Assembly (NCBI RefSeq): GCF_009939225.1
Contig: NZ_JAACJR010000005.1
Coordinates: 64,387-128,386, forward strand
Length of the DNA stretch: 64,000 nt
Direction of reading: 5' to 3'
DNA from: Sediminibacterium soli
Lineage (GTDB): Bacteria > Bacteroidota > Bacteroidia > Chitinophagales > Chitinophagaceae
This document shows, piece by piece, positions 54,754 through 63,720 of this stretch. The notes under the pieces are model-generated. The model saw only the letters and a program-made list of their open reading frames with translations, was not told the DNA's origin and did no database searches. A program made the translations under genes and the position numbers. Each line of letters opens with the position of its first letter. Position 1 is the stretch's first letter.

Positions 54754-55371
54754 TTACTTCTGGATCAAAACGATGGAACCGTTATGGCCAGGAACCGATC
54801 CGCTGACAAGGATGTAATTTTTCTCGGGGAATATCTTAACAACCTTCAGTCCTTTCATTTTCACCCTGTCGCCACCCATACGGCCTGCCATACGCATGCC
54901 TTTGAATACGCGTGAAGGGTAAGAAGAACCACCGATGGAACCGGGTGCTCTCTGACGGTCGTGCTGACCGTGAGAACCCTCACCAACACCGGAGAAGCCA
55001 TGGCGTTTTACCACACCCTGGAAGCCCTTACCTTTGGTGGTACCCACTACTTCAACAGTTTCGCCTTCTGCGAAAATGTCGGCAGTAACGGTTTCTCCCA
55101 GTGCTTTTTCTATGGAGTAATTGCGGAATTCTTTAACGAATTTCTTGGCAGCGGTCTGTGCCTTTGAGAAGTGATTCAGTTCGGCTTTTGTAGCATGCTT
55201 GTCTTTTTTGTCGCCGAATGCAAGCTGGAGTGCGGTATAACCGTCAGTCTCCTGTGTTTTCACCTGTGTAACGGTGCAGGGGCCAGCTTCGATGATGGTG
55301 CAGGCTGTCTGCTTACCATCGGCTGCGAAGATGCTGGTCATCCCAATTTTTTTTCCAATAATACCTTTCAT
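54754..55371 (-). CDS. rplC: 50S ribosomal protein L3
   Basis: A 205-residue protein beginning [20 protein letters not shown] with the signature [20 protein letters not shown] and the glutamine that is methylated in E. coli. It is preceded by an unusual 364-bp spacer with several predicted stem-loops. Confidence 0.98.
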   Translation of the reverse strand: MKGIIGKKIGMTSIFAADGKQTACTIIEAGPCTVTQVKTQETDGYTALQLAFGDKKDKHATKAELNHFSKAQTAAKKFVKEFRNYSIEKALGETVTADIFAEGETVEVVGTTKGKGFQGVVKRHGFSGVGEGSHGQHDRQRAPGSIGGSSYPSRVFKGMRMAGRMGGDRVKMKGLKVVKIFPEKNYILVSGSVPGHNGSIVLIQK

Positions 55372-55735
55372 CTTTTTGCGGTTTTTGCCCCGCTAAGGTT
55401 ATGGAGGACATTCCGGCGATGAACCGGAATTCAATCCCTGTTTGCTTGCCGACCTTTTCTCTTTCTATCCACCTAAGCGTTAGCGGAGATGGACGCTTTT
55501 TCTAAGCTGGATCACCTTGCCAGAGGCTCGGTGATCTGAGAAGTACCGGAAGTAAACAAACCTCGAAGGGCCTGTTTATATGTTATGATCCTGGATTTCG
55601 GAGTCCGGTTACCGGATCCTTATCGCTGATCGTTTATCAAAAACCAGAGCTGCTTTTTCCGCTTCGCGGGTTGACAGATGGTCATTATATAAGAACTACT
55701 GCTGATTTTTTCAATGGCTAGGGCCATCAGTCAAA
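55372..55735 (-). other. Structured rpsJ-rplC spacer (possible leader RNA)
   Basis: No gene is visible in this 364-bp stretch. Read on the minus strand, it has inverted repeats at 55604-55616 (TCCGGT/ACCGGA), 55510-55536 (GATCACC/GGTGATC), 55475-55498 (AAGCGT/ACGCTT) and 55410-55430 (ATTCCGG/CCGGAAT). A short GCGG/CCGC pair at 55378-55392 lies just before the rplC start. The layout is like a regulatory leader, but no known class is recognised. Confidence 0.55.
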
Positions 55736-56041
55736 TCAAGCCTTGATCTCAACCTCCACGCCGGAAGGCAGATCGAGTTTGCTCAGCGCATCAACGGTAC
55801 GCGAAGAGGAAGTGTAGATATCCAGCAAACGCTTATGCGTGCAAAGCTGGAACTGCTCACGGCTCTTTTTGTTAACGTGCGGTGAACGCAGTACAGTGAA
55901 TATTCTTTTGTGTGTAGGCAAAGGAATAGGTCCTGTTACTACTGCACCGGTACTGCGTACAGTTTTTACGATCTTTTCGGCAGATTTGTCCACCAGGTTG
56001 TGATCGTAAGATTGTAATTTGATGCGGATTCTCTGAGACAT
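55736..56041 (-). CDS. rpsJ: 30S ribosomal protein S10
   Basis: From the ATG at 56039-56041 the protein has 101 residues: [20 protein letters not shown], the signature [30 protein letters not shown] in segments, and the usual C-terminus. The frame opens eleven codons earlier, but homologues begin at [10 protein letters not shown] promoter is visible at 56072-56102, so rpsJ starts its own transcript, apart from fusA. Confidence 0.97.
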   Translation of the reverse strand: MSQRIRIKLQSYDHNLVDKSAEKIVKTVRSTGAVVTGPIPLPTHKRIFTVLRSPHVNKKSREQFQLCTHKRLLDIYTSSSRTVDALSKLDLPSGVEVEIKA

Positions 56042-56071
56042 AGCCAAAATCCAATTTTCGTATTGGGGTTG

Positions 56072-56102
56072 CAAAGGTAATGGGCTATTCTTTACCGGAC
56101 AA
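56072..56102 (-). promoter_or_regulatory. Bacteroidota-type promoter of rpsJ
   Basis: On the minus strand TTG (56100-56102), a 20-base gap and TACCTTTG (56072-56079) fit the -33 and -7 elements. Transcription would begin about 25 bases before the start codon. Confidence 0.8.
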
Positions 56103-56296
56103 GTATTTAGGTAGGTTTTTTGTGAATTTCGGGCGATTCCGGAAAAAATTATGCACGGCAGCCGCCTGTTTCATCCTGCTTGCGGGTTTTGCGGATAGAT
56201 CATTGGCGCTAAAGGTATTGAATCCTACTTAAAATCGGGGTAAATACCTACTTATATTATATCAATTGATAATTTTACGGCATATCCCTGTAATTC

Positions 56297-58789
56297 ATGG
56301 CGAAAAAACAAAAAACGGCGGCTTCCCAGGTAAAAAATACGCCTGCAACGGCGGCCACCGCAGCACACAAAGGCTTTTACCAGCAAAACCTGGCGCAGGT
56401 TGTGTTCTGTATCGGCTACCTGCTGGTGCATTTCATACCCAACCTGGATGCTTACGATGCCATGGGACCGCAGTGGCTGTTTCTCGTGTTGCTCGATATG
56501 GTTGTGATCGCTTACCTGCTGGCGGCGTCAAAGGGGTATCACCCCGCCGCACAGGCCGTGTTCGGGAATATTTTCTCCAGGTTGTACCTGGCTTTCTTCC
56601 TGCTGGCCGGGGTATCTGTATTTGCGGCCATTAACCGGACGGAATTCTGGGTCTGCTTTGTCAGGCTGATCGCCACAATAGTGGCTTTCTTTAATATGGC
56701 CATACTGCTGTACAGCCGCATCAACCTGATCAAATGGCTGGCCCAGCTGATTGCGTTCGTGCTGCTGGCAGAATCCCTGATGGCAACCATCCAGTTCCTG
56801 AAGGATTATACGCAGATGGATATGACTAATGCCGTTCTTAATATCAAGGGCACCACCGGAAATAAGAACATTTTTTCCGCGGGATTGATCGTGAAAATCC
56901 CGTTCGTATTATACTGCATGCACGATACAAAAGTGATTAAACGCGTCGGCAATGCAATCATACTGACCATTGGCGCAATGACGATCCTACTGGCCAATGC
57001 TCGCGCCGCCTATCTGAGCCTGTTTTTAATTACGTTACTTTACCTGATATTTTGTTTTGTTGAAAACAAGAAGGAAAGAAACTGGGGTTTGCTGATAACC
57101 CGGATCGGATTCAGTATTGTTTCGATCGTGATCGGCATCATCGTTTCACAAATGGTGCTGGCGGCGGCGATAAGCGCGCAGAGTCAATATACAGGAGGCT
57201 ATGGCTCCCTGACAGACCGGCTTGGAACCATCAATACTTCGGAAAGCGGCAATCTGGTTCGTCTGCAGTTATGGTCGCACGCCATCGATTACACCAAACA
57301 TCATCCCCTGATGGGCTGCGGATACGGTAACTGGAAAATAGCTTCCATCCCCTATATCCGAACGATGACAGATGATTTGTTTGTTCCCCAGCATTCGCAC
57401 AACGATTTCCTGGAGGCATTTGCGGAAATGGGTGTGTTGGGGGGCCTGCTGTTCCTATCGCTTTTTGTATGTCTGGCCGTGTTTACCATCAAAACCTATT
57501 TTTCCCGCGCCGCCAACGATGCCAAACTGCTGGCCGTTTTCTCGCTGCTGGCGCTGGTTGGGTATTCGGTGGATGCCTTCTTCAATTTTCCCGGCGAAAG
57601 ACCCATCAACCAGGTATTTTTTGTGTTGATCGCCGCCGTCAATATCATCGCCTACCTATACGGCAGGCAATCCATTCCTGAAACGGAGCAGGCAGGCCAT
57701 ACACCCAATTCCGTCCTTACGCCGGTATACGGACTGATCTCGCTGCTGTTACTGTTGCCATCCGCCTATGTAACCTATCTCACTTACCAGTCGCTTATCA
57801 TCCAGCGGGTGATCATGCCCGATATGAACAATGAACCTTTGCAGCTGAAATACCAGGAACTGTTCCCGAAAATTCCGGCAATACCCAATCTCTCCGCCAC
57901 TGCGCAGCCGATGGACGCCATCAAGGGCCGGTATTTATCGGAAGCGGGTAAATTCGAGGAATCCATCGCACTGCTGAACAAGGGCAGTATTGCCAACCCC
58001 TATGTTGCGTACAGCGAATTCATAAAAGCAGGTGTTTATTTCAAGCAGAACAAACTCGACAGCGCCAGGAGAAATGCAGAAAAGGCGTTTAGCACAAGAC
58101 CAAGGGCCAAAACCTATTACCAGACCCTGGTAGCCATCCTGGCCAAACTGAAAGACACGGCCGGTATCCAAAAAGCTTTTGACGAGTATAACCTGTACCG
58201 CCCGTCTGTTTTTGGAAACGATTATTATCTCAGGGGCATGCTGCAGGCAAAAGGCGTGGGTACGCAAAAACTGCTGTGGTTTGCAGACAGTGTGTACCGG
58301 CATTTTGAAAAACAGAACGACCCCGAAGCAGCTATGTTGCTGCAGAGAAAGAATGAAATACAGCAAACAATGGCTACCGGCGTTGCCGGCAACAATGTTG
58401 CCGAACAAATCACCAGGGCCAACGCTTTTTATAACGCGGGTATTGCCGCCTTTACAAAAGGCAAAGCCAGCCCGGCCCCCGGTAATAAAAAAGACTACCA
58501 GGAAGCGGCGAACAACTTTATCCAGGCAGGCAATATTATTACGGGCAATTACGTGATCTACGAAAATACCGGGATCGCTTTTTTCAATATGCAGGAGTAT
58601 GACAAAGCCATCCGTTATTTCGATAAATCACTGTCGCTGGGTACCGCCACCGATGGCAAAAGTGAGTATTTTAAAGGCGTGGCCCTGTATAACCTCGGTA
58701 ACAAAAACGGGGGTTGCGACCTGATACGGAAAGCAAGCACAAAAGGCTATGCAGAAGCGGCCACCATTTTGCAGAATAACTGCAAATAA
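56297..58789 (+). CDS. O-antigen ligase/polymerase-like membrane protein with C-terminal TPR
   Basis: The 830-residue protein has about 10-12 membrane segments between residues 25 and 490 and the ligase/polymerase (Wzy_C-like) motif region around LWSHAIDYTKHHPLMGCGYGNW and VPQHSHNDFLEAFAEMGVLGG, the usual periplasmic-loop histidine block. A soluble C-terminal half (about 530-830) has tetratricopeptide-like repeats (GKFEESIALLNKGS, YDKAIRYFDKSLSLGTA). Members join or polymerise surface polysaccharide; the substrate is unknown. It lies on the plus strand between fusA and rpsJ, an unusual place. Confidence 0.88.
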   Translation: MAKKQKTAASQVKNTPATAATAAHKGFYQQNLAQVVFCIGYLLVHFIPNLDAYDAMGPQWLFLVLLDMVVIAYLLAASKGYHPAAQAVFGNIFSRLYLAFFLLAGVSVFAAINRTEFWVCFVRLIATIVAFFNMAILLYSRINLIKWLAQLIAFVLLAESLMATIQFLKDYTQMDMTNAVLNIKGTTGNKNIFSAGLIVKIPFVLYCMHDTKVIKRVGNAIILTIGAMTILLANARAAYLSLFLITLLYLIFCFVENKKERNWGLLITRIGFSIVSIVIGIIVSQMVLAAAISAQSQYTGGYGSLTDRLGTINTSESGNLVRLQLWSHAIDYTKHHPLMGCGYGNWKIASIPYIRTMTDDLFVPQHSHNDFLEAFAEMGVLGGLLFLSLFVCLAVFTIKTYFSRAANDAKLLAVFSLLALVGYSVDAFFNFPGERPINQVFFVLIAAVNIIAYLYGRQSIPETEQAGHTPNSVLTPVYGLISLLLLLPSAYVTYLTYQSLIIQRVIMPDMNNEPLQLKYQELFPKIPAIPNLSATAQPMDAIKGRYLSEAGKFEESIALLNKGSIANPYVAYSEFIKAGVYFKQNKLDSARRNAEKAFSTRPRAKTYYQTLVAILAKLKDTAGIQKAFDEYNLYRPSVFGNDYYLRGMLQAKGVGTQKLLWFADSVYRHFEKQNDPEAAMLLQRKNEIQQTMATGVAGNNVAEQITRANAFYNAGIAAFTKGKASPAPGNKKDYQEAANNFIQAGNIITGNYVIYENTGIAFFNMQEYDKAIRYFDKSLSLGTATDGKSEYFKGVALYNLGNKNGGCDLIRKASTKGYAEAATILQNNCK

Positions 58790-58872
58790 CCTCCGGTCTT
58801 ACCAGCATATTCCGGATTAGCGGATTCTGGCATATCTCAACAGGTGTAGAGCAAACTCAGGCGTTTACCGCA

Positions 58873-59070
58873 GAGACGCTGAGGGGCAGCGTTCCGCAGA
58901 GAGAAAAAATCATACTTCGGCACTAAAAAAGCAGCTGAAGAATCACACTCCTCCGTCAAAAAAGAATGCCGAAGCAAACACTGCGACATTCCATATTCCT
59001 TGTTCTATTGTTCCTCTGTTCCCTAGTCTTCCACCTTCAGTTTACCCCTGCTCTTAACGGTCACTTTTTA
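58873..59070. repeat. Tandem duplication copy A (decayed copy of the fusA 3' end)
   Basis: This 198-bp unit matches 59071-59268 at about 92 per cent, with no gaps. It carries a remnant of the last codons of fusA; on the minus strand they read KSRGKLKVED and a stop, against [10 protein letters not shown] in fusA. Its terminator hairpin has mismatches. Confidence 0.93.
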
Positions 59071-59268
59071 GAAACGCTGAGGAGCAGCCTTCCGCAGAGG
59101 GAAAAAATCATACTTCGGCACTAAAAAAGCAGCTGAAGAATCACACTCCTCCGTCAAAAAAGAATGTCGAAGCAAACACTTCGACATTCGTTATTCCTTG
59201 TTCTATTGTTCTTCTGTTCCCTAGTCTTCCACCTTCACTTTACCCTTGCTCTTAGCGATCACTTCTTC
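59071..59268. repeat. Tandem duplication copy B (includes the true fusA 3' end)
   Basis: The second 198-bp unit abuts the first. Its right part is the real end of fusA (stop at 59221-59223). It holds the intact terminator stem at 59162-59189. Confidence 0.93.
59156..59189 (-). terminator. Rho-independent terminator of fusA
   Basis: On the minus strand GAATGTCGAAG and CTTCGACATTC form a perfect 11-base stem with a six-base loop, followed by TTTTTTG. It lies about 32 bp past the fusA stop codon. Confidence 0.88.
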
Positions 59269-61371
59269 AGCGATGTTGTTAGGCGCCGGTGAATAGTGGC
59301 TGAACTCCATGGTTGAAGTGGCACGGCCCGAAGACAGTGAACGCAGCTGCGTTACATAACCGAACATCTCGCTCAATGGCACTTTGGCTTTGATCACCTG
59401 CAGGTTGGCACGGCTGTCCATACCTTCCAGCATACCACGGCGGCGGTTCAGGTCACCTGTTACGTCACCCATGTACTGATCGGGTGTCAGCACCTCCACA
59501 CGCATGATCGGTTCAAGCAAAGTGGGTTTTGCCTTGCGGCCCGCTTCACGGAAACCGGATTTGGCGCAAAGTTCAAAGCTCATCGCATCAGAATCCACAT
59601 CGTGGTAGCTACCGTCGAATACGCGGATCTTCATATTGTTCACAGGGTAGCCAGCCAGTACGCCGGTTGACATCGCTGTTTCAAAACCTTTGTTGATGGC
59701 AGGAACGAATTCTTTGGGGATGGATCCGCCAAACAGATCGTTCACAAACTGGAAGCTTTTGCCTTCGTTTTCTTTCATCCACTCTTCATCAGCCGGCCCG
59801 ATAGCAAACTGGATATCGGCGAATTTACCACGACCACCGGTTTGCTTTTTCAGCACCTCGCGGTGCTCGATAGTGTTACCAAATGCTTCTTTATAGGCAA
59901 CCTGGGGGGCACCCTGGTTTACTTCCACTTTGAATTCGCGCCTCATACGGTCGATGATGATTTCGAGGTGCAGCTCACCCATGCCACGCAGGATGGTCTG
60001 ACCGGTATCTTCATCCGTGTTTACACGAAGGGTAGGATCTTCTTCCACAAGTTTGGCGATGGCCATACCCATTTTATCAACGTCGGCCTGTGTTTTAGGC
60101 TCAACAGCGATCGCGATCACAGGCTCAGGGATGAACATGTTCTCGAGTGTGATCGGATGGTCTTCGTCACAGAGGGTATCACCGGTTTTGATCTCTTTGA
60201 AACCAACCGCTGCCGCGATATCGCCCGCTTCGATGAATTCGATAGGGTTCTGTTTGTTCGCGAACATCTTCATGATACGGCTGATACGCTCTTTCTTGCC
60301 GCTTCTTACGTTCAGTACATAAGAACCTGCATCGAGGTGGCCGCTATAGCAGCGGAAGAACGCGAGACGACCCACGAAAGGATCCGTCATGATCTTGAAT
60401 GCCAGCGCAGCAAAAGGTTCTTTTGCATTTGGCTTACGCACTTCCTGTTCGCCGGTATCGGGGTTGGTGCCTACGGTATCTTCCACATCCACCGGGCTGG
60501 GCAGGTAACGGCAAACAGCGTCGAGCGCGGTTTGTACGCCTTTGTTCTTGAAGGAAGAACCGCACATCATCGGAACGATGCTCAGGTCGATGGTCGCTTT
60601 GCGGATCGCCTCGTGCATTTCTTCTTCGGTGATGCTGTTGGGATCTTCAAAGAATTTCTCCATCAGGTTGTCATCGTATTCTGCAACCGCTTCCACCAGG
60701 TTCTGGCGCCATTCATTTGCTTCGTCCACCATATCAGCAGGAACATCGATCTCATCGAAAGTCATTCCTTCTGTTTCCATATGCCAGATGATACCTTTCA
60801 TCTTGATCAGGTCAACCACACCTTTGAAGTTGTCTTCAGCGCCAATGGGCAGCTGCAACGGAACGGCTTTGGCACCCAGCATTTCCTTTACCTGGTTTAC
60901 CACCATCAGGAAGTCGGCACCGGAGCGGTCCATTTTGTTCACGAAACCGATACGGGGAACTTTGTAACGGTTTGCCTGGCGCCAAACTGTTTCGGATTGC
61001 GGCTCAACACCGTCAACCGCAGAGAACAGCGCGATCAGTCCATCCAGTACACGCATAGAACGTTCCACTTCTACGGTAAAATCCACGTGACCGGGCGTAT
61101 CGATGATATTGAAATAGTATGCTTTTGTATTGGCATCTGCCTTACCTTTTACAGTAGGGAAGTTCCACTGGCAGCTTACGGCGGCAGAGGTAATGGTAAT
61201 ACCCCTCTCCTTTTCCTGTTCCATCCAGTCGGTGGTAGCCGCACCATCATGCACCTCACCGATCTTGTGGATCATACCGGTATAGCGCAGGATACGCTCG
61301 GTAGTTGTGGTTTTACCGGCATCGATGTGCGCGGCAATCCCGAAATTTCGTTGTAGTTTCAAATCCGCCAT
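59221..61371 (-). CDS. fusA: Elongation factor G
   Basis: EF-G moves tRNA and mRNA through the ribosome with GTP. The 716-residue protein has G1 [15 protein letters not shown], switch region [11 protein letters not shown]3 DTPGHVDF and G4 NKMDRSGAD, then domains II-V ([29 protein letters not shown]). It stands alone: rpsL and rpsG do not lie upstream, and rpsJ is separated by the ligase gene. A promoter is visible at 61397-61428. Its 3' end is tandemly duplicated. Confidence 0.98.
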   Translation of the reverse strand: MADLKLQRNFGIAAHIDAGKTTTTERILRYTGMIHKIGEVHDGAATTDWMEQEKERGITITSAAVSCQWNFPTVKGKADANTKAYYFNIIDTPGHVDFTVEVERSMRVLDGLIALFSAVDGVEPQSETVWRQANRYKVPRIGFVNKMDRSGADFLMVVNQVKEMLGAKAVPLQLPIGAEDNFKGVVDLIKMKGIIWHMETEGMTFDEIDVPADMVDEANEWRQNLVEAVAEYDDNLMEKFFEDPNSITEEEMHEAIRKATIDLSIVPMMCGSSFKNKGVQTALDAVCRYLPSPVDVEDTVGTNPDTGEQEVRKPNAKEPFAALAFKIMTDPFVGRLAFFRCYSGHLDAGSYVLNVRSGKKERISRIMKMFANKQNPIEFIEAGDIAAAVGFKEIKTGDTLCDEDHPITLENMFIPEPVIAIAVEPKTQADVDKMGMAIAKLVEEDPTLRVNTDEDTGQTILRGMGELHLEIIIDRMRREFKVEVNQGAPQVAYKEAFGNTIEHREVLKKQTGGRGKFADIQFAIGPADEEWMKENEGKSFQFVNDLFGGSIPKEFVPAINKGFETAMSTGVLAGYPVNNMKIRVFDGSYHDVDSDAMSFELCAKSGFREAGRKAKPTLLEPIMRVEVLTPDQYMGDVTGDLNRRRGMLEGMDSRANLQVIKAKVPLSEMFGYVTQLRSLSSGRATSTMEFSHYSPAPNNIAEEVIAKSKGKVKVED

Positions 61372-61396
61372 AAATTGTATTTATTTTTTCGAGCGG

Positions 61397-61428
61397 CAAA
61401 GGTAGGGATTATGAAGTCAAAATTCAAA
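61397..61428 (-). promoter_or_regulatory. Bacteroidota-type promoter of fusA
   Basis: On the minus strand TTTG (61425-61428), 20 bases, then TACCTTTG (61397-61404) match the -33/-7 pattern. The -7 box is the same octamer as that of rpsJ. It lies within the left arm region of an inverted repeat (AAAATTCAAAA 61419-61429, TTTTGAATTTT 61477-61487). Confidence 0.8.
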
Positions 61429-61505
61429 AGTCAACAGTCAAAAGAAGGTGAATTTTTCCCCTTTTTACGTTTTGGGTTTTGAATTTTAAATAAACTGATA
61501 ATCAG

Positions 61506-62186
61506 CTACTTGCGTTTTCTTACGCTGACCAGCGCGATATCATAGATCAGCGCGGAATTGGGTGGGATGGCGGAAGTGCCAATCGCACCGTAAGCCTGTG
61601 AAGCGGGGATAATGGCCGTTACTATGGAGCCTTCGTTCATCCCGAGGATAACATCGCGCAGACCGGGTATCATGTCTGCTGCAAGCGCCATGTAAGACTG
61701 TTTGCTTCTGTTTACCTCATCCAGCACCGTACCGTCGGGCAGCCGGCCGTTGAGATTGATGATCACGGTATCCTGCGGGGCGGGAACAGCCCCCTGTGCG
61801 GTCTTGAGCAACGAGTACATCACACCCGAAGGGAGCGACACAAATTTGGGGTCTGATTTGATCTTAGCAAACAGCAGTTGCTCCAGCCTCCGGCCTTTTT
61901 CCAGTTGAAATGTCTGCTGGTAGGCCAGCAGTCTTTCTTCCACACCGGCTGCATCCACCATCAGTTTCCTTCCTGCCACCACATCGTCGATCGCTTTTTT
62001 GAACTGGGTTGTATTGCTGAGCGTGAACCCGGTTTTTGCAAACAGCTGCTGCATCATGTAAACACCCAGACTGTACTGGATCGTATCTTCCACCGATGCC
62101 ACGCGGTCTTTGGGAACAGCTGTTTTCTGTGCCGTTGCCGCATACGACACACAGATCATCACAATAACCATCAACGATTTTTTCAT
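61506..62186 (-). CDS. FKBP-type peptidyl-prolyl isomerase, exported
   Basis: A 226-residue rotamase with a signal peptide (MKKSLMVIVMICVSYAATA), an FKBP_N-like helical region (about 30-115) and an FKBP_C domain (about 125-224) with AQDTVIINLNGRLPDGTVLD-type strands and IIPASQAYGAIGTSAIPPNSALIYDI. It should help protein folding in the periplasm. It is the first of three related genes here. A -7-like octamer (TATTTTTG on the minus strand, 62204-62211) precedes it, without a clear -33 box. Confidence 0.9.
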   Translation of the reverse strand: MKKSLMVIVMICVSYAATAQKTAVPKDRVASVEDTIQYSLGVYMMQQLFAKTGFTLSNTTQFKKAIDDVVAGRKLMVDAAGVEERLLAYQQTFQLEKGRRLEQLLFAKIKSDPKFVSLPSGVMYSLLKTAQGAVPAPQDTVIINLNGRLPDGTVLDEVNRSKQSYMALAADMIPGLRDVILGMNEGSIVTAIIPASQAYGAIGTSAIPPNSALIYDIALVSVRKRK

Positions 62187-62228
62187 ACCCGTTTGATTGG
62201 ATTCAAAAATAGCAATATAGAAAATGCC

Positions 62229-62909
62229 TTACCGGTTCCGTTTAACCGTAACCAGTTCAACCAGTATGATGACTGCATTGTTCGGGGGGATATTCCTGCC
62301 GTTGCCTTTCTCGCCATAAGCCATTTCCGAGGGTATATACAGTTCCCAGACAGAGCCTGCCGGCATCATCTGTACGGCTTCGTTCATGCCCGGCATCAGC
62401 GCTTTTGGCGTGGTGGCCACGGATATTTTTTTTGCATAGGTATCTTCAAACACCGTTCCATCGGCCAACGCACCGCGGAAATTGATCAGGATGGAATCCT
62501 CTTCCGAAGGCCGGGGTCCGGCGCCTTTTGTACGCACCAGGTATTGCACACCGCTGGGGAGTTTACCCAGTCCCTGTTTATCCCTCAGCATGGTGAACAG
62601 GTTGGTCTCCATTTTTTTAGAGAGATCCCTCGCCACACCTTCCTTATAGTTCGCAATAATCGCAAAAGCCGTACTGTCCGAAATGCTTGTTTTTTTACGC
62701 AGCCTGTCTTCAATCCCCAACATAAACGTATTGGGGTTAAAATACTGGAAGCCGTTGGCGAGAATCCACTGGGCGATGTAAACACCGGCGGCATACTGGG
62801 CAGAGTCTTCTTTGGATTTCAGGACACCCTGGCCCGATGCGGGAGCGGCTTTCTGGGCATAGGCGCCCGGCGAAGAAAGCAGGAGCAGAAGAAAAAGTGC
62901 TTTATGCAT
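62229..62909 (-). CDS. FKBP-type peptidyl-prolyl isomerase, exported (paralogue)
   Basis: Also 226 residues, with a signal peptide (MHKALFLLLLLSSPGAYA), an N-terminal helical dimerisation-like region and an FKBP_C domain (MPAGSVWELYIPSEMAYGEKG, IPPNNAVIILVELV). It lies 42 bp upstream of the previous gene in the same direction and is a clear paralogue. The active-site pattern Y/F-D-F is only partly kept, so full activity is unsure. Confidence 0.9.
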   Translation of the reverse strand: MHKALFLLLLLSSPGAYAQKAAPASGQGVLKSKEDSAQYAAGVYIAQWILANGFQYFNPNTFMLGIEDRLRKKTSISDSTAFAIIANYKEGVARDLSKKMETNLFTMLRDKQGLGKLPSGVQYLVRTKGAGPRPSEEDSILINFRGALADGTVFEDTYAKKISVATTPKALMPGMNEAVQMMPAGSVWELYIPSEMAYGEKGNGRNIPPNNAVIILVELVTVKRNR

Positions 62910-63020
62910 ATACCGCTGTCATTTACAGACCTGCTAAAATACAGGTATCCAGCCATTTTTATCGGAAGGAGAAATATCCCTTTTTAGGCGGGGCTGCAGC
63001 CGGTATGCCAAGTATGCTGA

Positions 63021-63476
63021 TTAAAATATCTTGGCCAGGCATATACCGAAACCCTGGTCTGAGGCCTTGATTCCTATGGCCATATCGTTTTCGGTGAGCA
63101 CGCCCAGTTTAACACCTTTTTCGGTGTAATCGTTGCCGGCAGTAATATAGGGTGAGATCAGGTATTTATAGGCCAGCACAATACGCCCGCTCAGGGTGCC
63201 CACGGGTGTGATCACCTGTTTGTAACCCGGTGCAAGGGCGGCATAACTGTTTTTAGCGTCCTCTTTGTAGGGTACAGAATGACTTACAAAGCCTGCTGCA
63301 AGACCGCCAAACCGGGTCCAGATACCTGCCTGAACATTGGCGTTGACATTTACCCCTTTCAGGGCGACTTCCGCGTGCGCGATAAATGAAGGAACTTGAG
63401 GATCAGGGCATTGTGCGGTAACGCTGTTACTTGAACCAATAAAGATCAGTAATAACAAGACCAGTAGTTTTCTCAT
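63021..63476 (-). CDS. Unknown exported protein, possibly outer-membrane
   Basis: I do not recognise a family. Starting from the ATG at 63474-63476 it has 151 residues with a signal peptide (MRKLLVLLLLIFIGSSNSVTA). The rest alternates polar and nonpolar residues in strands (HAEVALKGVNVNANVQAGIW, GRIVLAYKYLISPYITAG) and ends in LAKIF, with a C-terminal Phe as in outer-membrane barrels. It is short for a barrel. A promoter is visible at 63520-63550. Confidence 0.8.
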   Translation of the reverse strand: MRKLLVLLLLIFIGSSNSVTAQCPDPQVPSFIAHAEVALKGVNVNANVQAGIWTRFGGLAAGFVSHSVPYKEDAKNSYAALAPGYKQVITPVGTLSGRIVLAYKYLISPYITAGNDYTEKGVKLGVLTENDMAIGIKASDQGFGICLAKIF

Positions 63477-63519
63477 AAATGCAGTCGTAGAATGCGGTGT
63501 TAATGTAGATTTTCTACTA

Positions 63520-63550
63520 CAAATATACACCGCGACACTACAAATACAAA
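63520..63550 (-). promoter_or_regulatory. Bacteroidota-type promoter of the unknown exported protein
   Basis: On the minus strand TTTG (63547-63550), a 19-base gap and TATATTTG (63520-63527) fit the -33/-7 pattern. Transcription would start about 37 bases before the ATG at 63476. Confidence 0.7.
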
Positions 63551-63610
63551 TTATTGTTAAGTTTTCTTTAAGAAATACCGGCTATTCCTGATCAGGGGTA
63601 TAGGAGAAAA

Positions 63611-63626
63611 TTATAGTATACTATAA
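63611..63626. repeat. Perfect 16-bp AT-rich palindrome
   Basis: TTATAGTATACTATAA is its own reverse complement. It lies between the third FKBP gene and the promoter of the exported protein; its role is unknown. Confidence 0.7.
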
Positions 63627-63720
63627 ATCAATATGTTACAGCATGACAGGTTGCCAAATATCCCTGCAGCCGATAGCGGCAAGATCGGGGAATTCTCCAG
63701 TGTTTACGGATGGTGCAGGT

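Noticed and set aside
56230..56296. Promoter for the O-antigen-ligase gene
   Set aside because: TAATTTTA at 56270-56277 is close to a -7 box, but the last base does not fit and there is no TTG box at the right distance.
59023..59070. A second, truncated fusA gene
   Set aside because: Only the last codons are repeated; it is a by-product of the 198-bp duplication and has no start.
59842..61356. A 504-codon open frame on the plus strand
   Set aside because: It is antisense to fusA, which is certain; the translation has no family resemblance.
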